Assembly (NCBI GenBank): GCA_964230965.1
Contig: CAXRJA010000045.1
Span: 1 to 8,567, forward strand
DNA from: UBA8290 sp964230965
GTDB lineage: Bacteria > Bacillota_I > Bacilli_A > Acholeplasmatales > Acholeplasmataceae
DNA: 8,567 bases
Reading direction: 5' to 3'
Under the pieces are notes generated by a model. It had not been told where the DNA came from, did no database searches, and saw only the letters and a program-made list of their open reading frames with translations. Position 1 is the stretch's first letter, and the number at the start of each line of letters is the position of its first letter. Of this stretch, positions 1 to 6,094 are shown piece after piece. The translations under genes and the position numbers were made by a program.

Positions 1-789
1 TGGGATGATCCTAGAATGCCAACATTAAAAGGGTTACGTCGTAGAGGTTATACACCAGATGCGATTCGAAGATTTATTTTAGAATCAGGGCTTTCTAAAA
101 TTAATTCAACAATAGATTCATCCATGTTAGATGCAGCATTAAGAGACGACCTTAATTTGAAAGCACCAAGACTAATGGCGGTGAAAGATCCTCTAAAAGT
201 CATCATCACTAACTATCCAGAACATCAAGTGGAAGATTTAGAAGTGGCATTACATCCAGATTTAGAAACACTTGGTACAAGATCCATCCCTTTTTCAAGA
301 GAAATCTATATCGAAAAAGAAGATTTTGAAATTGAAAAACCAAACAAAAAATATAAAAGACTGTATTTAGGTGGAGAAGTTAGATTATTCCACGCGTATT
401 TCATAACATGTACACGTGTGATTTATAAAGAAGACGGGACAATTGATTATTTAGAAGCAACATATGACATTGAAACAAAAAGCGGGTCAGGATTTGATGC
501 TAGAAAACCGAATGGCACCATTCATTTTGTTGATGCTGGGCAATCAAAACCTGTTACTTTTAATGTTTTTGGTCCAATGGTTTTAGATGGAGAAGAAGGC
601 GATATTATTTCACGATTTAAAGAAGATTCGTGGAAAACTTACAATGGATATGCGGAACCTTACATCACATCGCTTCACATTGAAGATAAATGTCAATTTA
701 AAAGACTAGGGTTTTATTCCATTGATAAAGAATCCAATGACAAAGAGATCTTTATAAATGAAATCGTAACCTTAAAGAGCAGTAAATAA
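1..789 (+). CDS. glnS: Glutaminyl-tRNA synthetase, C-terminal part (5' end outside window)
   Basis: The enzyme charges tRNA-Gln with glutamine, using ATP, in the cytoplasm. The open frame enters from the left edge and 262 codons are visible. It begins with the motif WDDPRMPTLKGLRRRGY, which in class I GlnRS follows the KMSKS-type loop (the loop itself lies upstream). Eukaryal-type GluRS has a related but different WDDPRFPT..G..RRG version, so GlnRS is the better call. The remainder matches the anticodon-binding beta-barrels: an APR.MAV.DP.KV..NYP segment near residues 55-75, a KRL.LG.EVRL..AY segment near 120-135, GYAEPYI near 221-227, and a QFKRLGFYSID ending typical of the GlnRS C-terminus. 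The ATG at 16 is internal (Met6 of the visible frame), not the real start. The gene ends in TAA and overlaps the pcrA start codon by one base. Many Bacillota and Mollicutes make Gln-tRNA through GatCAB instead, so a GlnRS in this background is somewhat unusual. Confidence 0.93.
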   Translation, partial: WDDPRMPTLKGLRRRGYTPDAIRRFILESGLSKINSTIDSSMLDAALRDDLNLKAPRLMAVKDPLKVIITNYPEHQVEDLEVALHPDLETLGTRSIPFSREIYIEKEDFEIEKPNKKYKRLYLGGEVRLFHAYFITCTRVIYKEDGTIDYLEATYDIETKSGSGFDARKPNGTIHFVDAGQSKPVTFNVFGPMVLDGEEGDIISRFKEDSWKTYNGYAEPYITSLHIEDKCQFKRLGFYSIDKESNDKEIFINEIVTLKSSK

Positions 790-2873
790 TGGAGTTTTTA
801 AAAGATTTAAACAAACAACAATTTGAAGCGGTAACTCACGATGTGGGTTCCGTTTTTGTCATTGCAGGTGCAGGTACTGGTAAAACACGTACTCTAACAA
901 TGCGCATTGCGTATTTGATTGCTCAAGGATATGATCCAAGCCGTATTATGGCGGTGACCTTTACAAATAAAGCAGCAAAAGAAATGAAATCACGTGTAAT
1001 TGATATGGTTGGACCATCAGCATCACAAGTATGGATGTATACCTTTCATGCATTTGGACTCCAAATTCTTAGAAAACATATCCATTTACTACCTTATGGA
1101 TACTTATTGAATTTTAATATCATTGATGAAGAAGATGCCAAAGTAATCATTAAAGAGGTGATTAAATCTTTAAATTTAGAACCTAAAGATTATTCTATGA
1201 AGCATCAAAGACACATCATCTCTCTTTATAAAACAAGCCGTTTAGATGCATTTGAATTTAACGATGAGGAAAACATATATTTAGGGTATGTTAGATATTT
1301 ACGCGAACATCAATTTGTAGACTTTGATGATTTGATACTATATACACAAGAATTACTTAAAACAAATGAAGAAATTAGGACCTATTATCAACAATATTTT
1401 GAACATATACTTATTGATGAATTTCAAGATACCGATGTCATTCAATATGACATCATAAAAATGCTTGGCATCACTCATAAAAATGTTTTTGTTGTTGGAG
1501 ATCCCGATCAAAGTATTTATGCATTTAGAGGCTCAAACTATGCAAACAATCAAAAATTCTTAAAAGAATTTTCAGCCAGCCAAATTATTTTAGATCAAAA
1601 TTACAGATCCACAAATGATATTTTGCATGCTGCAAATCTTCTTATTAATCATAACCAAAATAGAATTCTTGGAAAATTATTGAAAAGTGATTTAGGAAAA
1701 GGAAAACAAGTGCATTTTTATACCGCACAAAATGATTATCAAGAAACCTATTTTGTTATTGATGAAATAAGGAAATTAAAAAGAGAGGGGGCAAAGTACA
1801 GCGACATTGCGATTTTATATCGAAACAATGCCCTATCACGCATTTTTGAAGATGCACTCATTAAAGAAGGCTTACCATATAAGATATATGGTGGCATAAG
1901 CTTTTATGAAAGAAAAGAAATTAAAGATGCCATTGCATATATTCACGTCATCTTAGATCCAATAGAAAATTTTTATTTGAAACGAATTATTAATGTTCCT
2001 AGAAGAGGTATTGGTCAAACAACAATCGCAAAATTAGAAGCGCATGCACGAGAAGAAGGATTGTCTATGTTTGATGCGATTGATACAGTTAATATCAATG
2101 GAAAATCAAAACAAGCACTTCTAGAATTTAAAGAAATCATTGAATCTATTCAAACATCCATTCAAGATATTACGCACTTAGATGAATTTTTAGCGAGTGT
2201 CCTTGATATTTCTGGATATATGGATATGCTCAAGGCAGATCACGATGAAATGTCAGAAGACCGTATTTCAAACTTGAAAGAACTTGTGACTGTTTTTAAA
2301 CGGAGTGAAGGATATTATGAGGGAAATACGAAACAAAAAGTACAACAATTACTTGATCAAATTGCGCTTTACACAAGTTTGGATAAATCAAGCGATGATG
2401 AGGCGATTATTTTAAGCACCATTCATCAAGTAAAGGGATTGGAATTTAAAGCTGTCTTTATGGTTGTAATGGAGGAAGGAATATTCCCATCTGATTTCTC
2501 ACTTGTTGATCCTAGAGAATTAGAAGAAGAAAGACGTGTGTGTTATGTAGGTGTCACACGTGCGAAACGCAATCTTTATATCTCTCATGCTCAAAGACGC
2601 ATGGTATATGGTCAGTTTAAAATGAATTTTGCGTCAAGGTTCTTAAGAGAAATGAAACAGGAGAAAAAAGTAGAAGACTCAATATCATCAAGCATTCAGC
2701 AACAGAAAACATATTTATCTAAAGGTGACAAAGTAACACATACAGTATTTGGTGATGGTGTTGTTATTACAATGGATGAAGATGTCGCAACAATCGCGTT
2801 TCCCGCACCTCATGGTATTAAAAGAATTGTTGAAAGCCACCCAGCTTTAAAGAAAAAAGCACTGACAAGTTAG
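789..2873 (+). CDS. pcrA: ATP-dependent 3'-5' DNA helicase PcrA/UvrD (SF1A)
   Basis: This is a 694-residue superfamily 1A helicase of normal PcrA length. It translocates 3'-5' on single-stranded DNA, acts in nucleotide-excision repair and replication restart, and in Bacillota interacts with RNA polymerase. Visible motifs in order: Q motif near Gln11; Walker A GAGTGKT at 27-33 (Lys32); Ia TFTNKAAKEMK at 57-67; TFHAFG at 85-90; FVDFDDL at 176-182; Walker B/DExx ILIDEFQDT at 207-215; motif III VVGDPDQSIYAFRG at 235-248; IV LDQNYRS at 268-274; IVa ILYRNN at 342-347; a full 2B subdomain at about 375-540; V TIHQVKGLEF at 544-553; VI EEERRVCYVGVTRAK at 579-593. Residues 643-687 (GDKVTH..FGDGVV) form the Tudor-like C-terminal domain that in Geobacillus PcrA contacts RNA polymerase. 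Motif V has Gln-Val where many relatives have Ala-Ala or Ser-Ala, a tolerated variation. The start overlaps the glnS stop (TAATG), with only a weak AAAGAG ribosome site 9 nt upstream, which points to translational coupling. It ends in TAG. Confidence 0.96.
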   Translation: MEFLKDLNKQQFEAVTHDVGSVFVIAGAGTGKTRTLTMRIAYLIAQGYDPSRIMAVTFTNKAAKEMKSRVIDMVGPSASQVWMYTFHAFGLQILRKHIHLLPYGYLLNFNIIDEEDAKVIIKEVIKSLNLEPKDYSMKHQRHIISLYKTSRLDAFEFNDEENIYLGYVRYLREHQFVDFDDLILYTQELLKTNEEIRTYYQQYFEHILIDEFQDTDVIQYDIIKMLGITHKNVFVVGDPDQSIYAFRGSNYANNQKFLKEFSASQIILDQNYRSTNDILHAANLLINHNQNRILGKLLKSDLGKGKQVHFYTAQNDYQETYFVIDEIRKLKREGAKYSDIAILYRNNALSRIFEDALIKEGLPYKIYGGISFYERKEIKDAIAYIHVILDPIENFYLKRIINVPRRGIGQTTIAKLEAHAREEGLSMFDAIDTVNINGKSKQALLEFKEIIESIQTSIQDITHLDEFLASVLDISGYMDMLKADHDEMSEDRISNLKELVTVFKRSEGYYEGNTKQKVQQLLDQIALYTSLDKSSDDEAIILSTIHQVKGLEFKAVFMVVMEEGIFPSDFSLVDPRELEEERRVCYVGVTRAKRNLYISHAQRRMVYGQFKMNFASRFLREMKQEKKVEDSISSSIQQQKTYLSKGDKVTHTVFGDGVVITMDEDVATIAFPAPHGIKRIVESHPALKKKALTS

Positions 2874-2891
2874 TAAATATCATTTCGTGTA

Positions 2892-2897
2892 TATAGT
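2892..2897 (+). promoter_or_regulatory. Candidate -10 promoter element for the small helicase
   Basis: TATAGT lies 18 nt before the ATG of the small helicase and matches the TATAAT consensus at five of six positions. A start site 7 nt downstream would fall on A2904, the first base of the AAAGGTGAT ribosome site, leaving a 12-nt leader. The -35 match is poor: TTAGTA at 2870-2875, spacer 16, 3 of 6 bases. Mollicute promoters often rely mainly on the -10 box, so this is plausible but unproven in AT-rich DNA. It overlaps the left arm of the inverted repeat. Confidence 0.35.
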
Positions 2898-2903
2898 ATT
2901 ATT

Positions 2904-2912
2904 AAAGGTGAT
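2904..2912 (+). promoter_or_regulatory. Shine-Dalgarno sequence of the small helicase
   Basis: AAAGGTGAT, of which AGGTGAT (2906-2912) is fully complementary to the 3' end of 16S rRNA, ends 3 nt before ATG 2916. This strong site fixes the start of the gene. It sits in the loop and first stem bases of the inverted repeat, so access to it may depend on how the transcript begins. Confidence 0.8.
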
Positions 2913-2915
2913 ACT

Positions 2916-4094
2916 ATGTACAATCATAAACAGTTAAAAGCGATCACATGCAAGGATCGTTTTATTTTTGTCAATGCAGGTGCTGGATCTGGAAAAACAA
3001 CCGTCATGATTGAAAGAATCAAAAGATTGATACTTGAAGGTGTTTCCAAACAAGATATTTTAGGATTAACATTTTCAAAAGAAGCCGCAACGCAAATGAA
3101 AGAACGTCTAAATATAGAAAATGTTTATATATCAACATTTCACAGCTTTTGTTACCAGTATATAGAGGGTTTTGATGTTATCCCTAAGTCTGTACCATTT
3201 TCCAAAGATTATTTATTAAAAGTAAGTCTTTATAAAAACAAAATGGGTCGAAAACCATTCTTTTATCACCGTTATATAAGTTATTTAAAAAAACATAAGT
3301 TCATTGATTATGATGATATGCTTATAGGGTTTATTAGCATCAAAGATGTGTATCAATATAAACACATTTTAATTGATGAATTTCAGGACACTAATTTTTT
3401 ACAATTGAAGGTTTTAGCCAAACTTATTCATAAGAAAACACATGTCTTTGTTGTAGGAGACCCTGATCAGAGTATCTATGGATTTAGAGGTGCTATGAAA
3501 GAAGTTTCAGACTACTTTATTCATAAGTTTAATGCGACTTTAATCACGCTAGATATGAATTATCGTTCAGACAGCAACATTTTAAGTGTTGCGAATAAAG
3601 TGATCACCAACAATACAAATCGTATTGAGAAAACATTAGCATGTACAACTGAAAATAATGGTATGGTTGCCTTACATATTTTTAATTCCATCCATACATA
3701 TTTACAGTTTATATATAACGTTATTCTAAGTACCAGTTTTAATAGCTATGCAATCATAACAAGAACAAACAAACAACTTTTTGATATTAAAACAACCATA
3801 GATCTAAATATTCCAATGTTCAAAATACAAAAAATTTCTTTATTTACACTACATGCATCAAAAGGGTTAGAGTTTGACTGCGTGTTTATTTTAGGCGTTG
3901 ATAACAATCATATACCCTATAAGTTTTCAGGAAACAATTTTTCCATTGAGGAAGAAAGACGCTTATTTTATGTTGGAATAACACGTGCAAGACATGCACT
4001 CTATTTCATCCATTATAAATACAATAAAAATGTTAAACTATCAAAATTCATTGATGAAATCAGCGACAATCAAGTTTTTAAAGCGATAAAATGA
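2916..4094 (+). CDS. Minimal UvrD/PcrA-like SF1A helicase lacking the 2B subdomain
   Basis: The 392-residue protein keeps all core motifs of a UvrD-family DNA helicase or translocase. These are Gln6; Walker A GAGSGKT at 22-28 (Lys27); Ia LTFSKEAATQMK at 51-62; STFHSF at 73-78; FIDYDDML at 129-136; DExx ILIDEFQDT at 151-159; motif III VVGDPDQSIYGFRGA at 179-193; IV LDMNYRS at 212-218; IVa IITRTN at 280-285; V TLHASKGLEFD at 311-321; and VI EEERRLFYVGITRAR at 345-359. ATP binding and hydrolysis should therefore be intact. Only 29 residues separate Arg283 from His313, where the neighbouring PcrA has about 200, so 2B is absent. The 1B region is about 50 residues against 86. The segment after motif VI, which holds the strand-separating hairpin in PcrA, is about 6 residues shorter, and no Tudor-like tail follows. 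The protein is rich in Lys, Asn, Tyr, Phe and Ile. It starts at ATG with a strong AGGTGAT site 3 nt upstream and ends in TGA, 23 nt before ligA. Loss of several separate modules while the frame and motifs stay intact argues for a functional protein rather than a decaying copy. Its role is unknown; repair or fork/RNA-polymerase clearance is a guess from its neighbours. Confidence 0.9.
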   Translation: MYNHKQLKAITCKDRFIFVNAGAGSGKTTVMIERIKRLILEGVSKQDILGLTFSKEAATQMKERLNIENVYISTFHSFCYQYIEGFDVIPKSVPFSKDYLLKVSLYKNKMGRKPFFYHRYISYLKKHKFIDYDDMLIGFISIKDVYQYKHILIDEFQDTNFLQLKVLAKLIHKKTHVFVVGDPDQSIYGFRGAMKEVSDYFIHKFNATLITLDMNYRSDSNILSVANKVITNNTNRIEKTLACTTENNGMVALHIFNSIHTYLQFIYNVILSTSFNSYAIITRTNKQLFDIKTTIDLNIPMFKIQKISLFTLHASKGLEFDCVFILGVDNNHIPYKFSGNNFSIEEERRLFYVGITRARHALYFIHYKYNKNVKLSKFIDEISDNQVFKAIK

Positions 4095-4100
4095 TATAAT
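4092..4100 (+). promoter_or_regulatory. Candidate extended -10 promoter for ligA-uvrA
   Basis: TGATATAAT is a perfect extended -10 box (TGnTATAAT). Its TGA is also the stop codon of the small helicase. The -10 hexamer TATAAT is at 4095-4100, so transcription would begin near A4106-A4108, giving a leader of only 10-12 nt in front of ligA ATG 4118. No good -35 hexamer is seen at 15-18 nt spacing, which is acceptable for extended -10 promoters. The sequence match is direct; activity is inferred. Confidence 0.5.
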
Positions 4101-4127
4101 ATTCCATAGGTGATTTTATGGATATTA
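4097..4127 (+). promoter_or_regulatory. Inverted repeat enclosing ribosome site and start codon of ligA
   Basis: TAATATTCCATA (4097-4108) can pair with TATGGATATTA (4117-4127), giving 11 base pairs with one bulged T at 4103 or 4102. The 8-base loop 4109-4116 contains most of the Shine-Dalgarno sequence, and the start codon 4118-4120 is in the right arm. The left arm overlaps the TATAAT box. The layout repeats what is seen before the small helicase. Stability is modest, with two G-C pairs. The regulatory role is inferred. Confidence 0.45.
4108..4114 (+). promoter_or_regulatory. ligA: Shine-Dalgarno sequence of ligA
   Basis: AGGTGAT is fully complementary to the 16S rRNA 3' end and lies 3 nt before ATG 4118. 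The sequence and spacing are the same as at the small helicase gene. It confirms the chosen ligA start. Confidence 0.82.
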
Positions 4128-6094
4128 AAACAAAAATTAAAGAATTAAGAGACCAAATCAATGCGGCAAATCAAGCATACCACACACTTGATAACCCCAT
4201 CATCTCTGATGCTGCATATGATCTTTTGATACATGAATTAATTGAACTTGAAGCGATGTATCCTGAATATGATGATCAAAGTTCACCAACGAAAAGAATC
4301 GGTGGCCAAATATTAGATAAATTTGAAAAAGTGACACATACGACTCCCATGATGTCTTTATCAAACGTTTTTAATCGTGAAGAGTTATTTAAGTTTGTTG
4401 AACGTGTTGAAGAAGTTGCCGAATCCGATTACGTTGTAGAATTAAAAATTGATGGTATGGCAGTAACGTTAAGGTATGAAGAAGGTATATTGATTCAAGC
4501 AGCGACTAGAGGGAACGGTACAATCGGCGAAGACATTACGCATAATGTAAAAACAATCAAATCGATTCCGCTTAGATTGTCTCAACCAATCTCTATAGAA
4601 GTGCGTGGCGAGATTTTTATGCCACATAAAAGCTATATAAAATTGAATCAAATGAGAGAAAAGAACAATGAAGCACTTTTTGCTAATCCGAGAAATGCTG
4701 CTGCAGGAAGCATGCGTCAGCTTGATAGTCAAATAGTTGCGCAAAGAGAACTTGATGCTTTCATGTATACAATTGTAGATCCTGTACAATATGTTTCAAC
4801 ACATTTTGAAGCACTTAATTATTTAAAAACATTGGGATTTAAAGTGAATCCATATGCAAAACTTGCCAAAGATAAAGATTCTGTATATCAAGCGATAGAA
4901 TCTTTTGATGAACTAAGACATACATTGCCTTATGACACTGATGGCGCCGTAATTAAAGTCAACACATATAACAAATACGACACCATTGGATTTACTGCAA
5001 AATCTCCTAAATGGGCAATAGCCTATAAGTTTCAAGCTGAAATCGCTGAAACAACCATTAAATCTATCACATTTCAAGTCGGTAGAACTGGTGTCATAAC
5101 ACCTGTAGCCGAGCTTGATCCCGTTGTTGTATCAGGGACAACAGTTTCACGAGCGACATTGCATAATGAAGATTATATAAGATTAAAAGATATTCGCATC
5201 AATGATCAAGTGAGAATTCATAAAGCAGGAGAAATCATTCCTGAAGTAATTGATGTGGTGATGTCTCAGAGATCACACCAACAACCTTTTAAAATGATTC
5301 AAGTATGCCCGATTTGTCAAACACAATTAAGACGTCTTGAAGGAGAGGCTGATCACTACTGCACAAATGAATCGTGTGATGCCAAAATGATTGGCCAACT
5401 GATACATTTTGCTTCTAGAGTCGCTATGGATATTGATAGTTTAGGCGAAAAAGTCATTGAAACATTATATGAAAAAAGCTTTATTAAAACAATTACAGAC
5501 ATATATGAATTAAGTAATCATCAAGAAGCCATTGAAACATTGCCTGGATTTGGACCTAAAAAAGTAGAAAAATTATTACATGCTATTGAACAAAGTAAAT
5601 CACAACCTTTTCACAAAGTGTTATTTGGTTTGGGAATCAAACACATTGGAGCAAAAGTATCCAAGATAATCACACAACACTTTCAGTCTATTGAAAACAT
5701 GTCTCAAGCATCTTTGGAAGATATACAAAATATTCATGAAATCGGACCAGAAATTGCAAATAGTTTGTTTTCAACGCTTAAAAACCCAGACTTTATTGAA
5801 ATGATTAGATATTTAAAATCAGTAGGTTTAAATTTTGAAAACGTTCAAAAAGACATTAAAGCACATGCGTTTAATGGCAAGACATTTGTTTTAACCGGGA
5901 AACTAGAAAATTATTCTAGAGATCAAGCATCAGATATCATTGAATCTTTAGGTGGTAAAGTTACATCTTCTGTATCTAAACAAACAGATTATGTATTGGC
6001 AGGATCTGATGCAGGATCTAAACTTAAAAAAGCTGAAGCACTGGGGATAGAAATATTAGATGAAGCAACATTTAAGGATATGACACATGAGTGA
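4118..6094 (+). CDS. ligA: NAD-dependent DNA ligase LigA
   Basis: This essential enzyme seals 5'-phosphate/3'-hydroxyl nicks in replication and repair, using NAD+ as AMP donor. Its 658 residues are a normal length. Domains in order: the Ia NMN-binding region at 1-65 with YHTLDNPIISD..YD at 21-35; the adenylation domain with catalytic KIDG at 110-113 (Lys110 is the AMP-accepting lysine), RGE at 163-165, DGAVIK at 275-280 and Lys304 in YKFQAE; the OB fold at about 315-390; a zinc finger with Cys397, Cys400, Cys415 and Cys420; helix-hairpin-helix repeats near 474-550 (LPGFGPKKVEKL, LGIKHIGAKVSK, IHEIGPEIANSL); and a BRCT domain at about 583-655 (GKTFVLTGKL, GGKV..SVS..TDYVLAG). No expected residue is missing. 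In many Bacillota ligA directly follows pcrA; here the small helicase gene separates them. It ends in TGA and overlaps uvrA by 8 nt. An extended -10 box and an inverted repeat at its start suggest it can be expressed separately from the upstream genes. Confidence 0.97.
   Translation: MDIKTKIKELRDQINAANQAYHTLDNPIISDAAYDLLIHELIELEAMYPEYDDQSSPTKRIGGQILDKFEKVTHTTPMMSLSNVFNREELFKFVERVEEVAESDYVVELKIDGMAVTLRYEEGILIQAATRGNGTIGEDITHNVKTIKSIPLRLSQPISIEVRGEIFMPHKSYIKLNQMREKNNEALFANPRNAAAGSMRQLDSQIVAQRELDAFMYTIVDPVQYVSTHFEALNYLKTLGFKVNPYAKLAKDKDSVYQAIESFDELRHTLPYDTDGAVIKVNTYNKYDTIGFTAKSPKWAIAYKFQAEIAETTIKSITFQVGRTGVITPVAELDPVVVSGTTVSRATLHNEDYIRLKDIRINDQVRIHKAGEIIPEVIDVVMSQRSHQQPFKMIQVCPICQTQLRRLEGEADHYCTNESCDAKMIGQLIHFASRVAMDIDSLGEKVIETLYEKSFIKTITDIYELSNHQEAIETLPGFGPKKVEKLLHAIEQSKSQPFHKVLFGLGIKHIGAKVSKIITQHFQSIENMSQASLEDIQNIHEIGPEIANSLFSTLKNPDFIEMIRYLKSVGLNFENVQKDIKAHAFNGKTFVLTGKLENYSRDQASDIIESLGGKVTSSVSKQTDYVLAGSDAGSKLKKAEALGIEILDEATFKDMTHE
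6074..6079 (+). promoter_or_regulatory. uvrA: Shine-Dalgarno sequence of uvrA inside ligA
   Basis: AAGGAT lies 7 nt before ATG 6087, within the last codons of ligA. It supports the 6087 start. The resulting overlap ATGAGTGA lets a ribosome finishing ligA re-initiate on uvrA. Confidence 0.6.

Larger units (their letters stand above)
2888..2922 (+). promoter_or_regulatory. Inverted repeat enclosing ribosome site and start codon of the small helicase
   Basis: TGTATATAGTAT (2888-2899) can pair with ATACTATGTACA (2911-2922). This gives 12 base pairs, all Watson-Crick except one G-U pair (2892 with 2918). The 11-base loop (2900-2910) holds most of the Shine-Dalgarno sequence, and the ATG (2916-2918) lies in the right arm. 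In an RNA arriving from pcrA this hairpin would hinder initiation. It has only two G-C pairs, so stability is moderate, and AT-rich DNA produces such pairings by chance more often. There is no following T-run, so it is not a terminator. The pairing is seen directly; the regulatory role is inferred. Confidence 0.5.

Noticed and set aside
16..18. ATG at 16 as the start of a separate 257-residue protein
   Set aside because: The same frame continues to the left edge, and the five codons before it encode WDDPR, part of a conserved GlnRS motif.
2418..2447. PcrA motif V with Gln-Val in place of Ala-Ala as a defective site
   Set aside because: The KGLEF core and flanking residues are intact, and HQ-type variants are tolerated in UvrD-family helicases.
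2844..2860. GCTTT/AAAGC hairpin near the end of pcrA as a terminator
   Set aside because: The stem is only 5 bp, AT-rich, inside the coding sequence and not followed by a T-run.
2862..2867. CTGACA as a -35 box for the small helicase
   Set aside because: It is 24 nt from the TATAGT box, too far for a sigma-70 type promoter, and no -10 lies at 16-18 nt.
2916..4094. The small helicase as a pseudogene or truncated remnant of a pcrA duplication
   Set aside because: The frame is open throughout, every catalytic motif is intact, and it has its own strong ribosome site. Reductions occur at several separate places rather than as one truncation.
4469..4789. 106-codon open frame on the minus strand
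   Set aside because: It lies wholly antisense to the conserved ligA adenylation domain, has no recognisable motif, and is rich in Cys, Ser and Phe as expected of a shadow frame.
5999..6019. Direct repeat GCAGGATCT spaced by GAT
   Set aside because: It encodes the AGSDAGS segment of the BRCT domain, which is conserved in LigA, so it reflects protein sequence rather than a DNA element.
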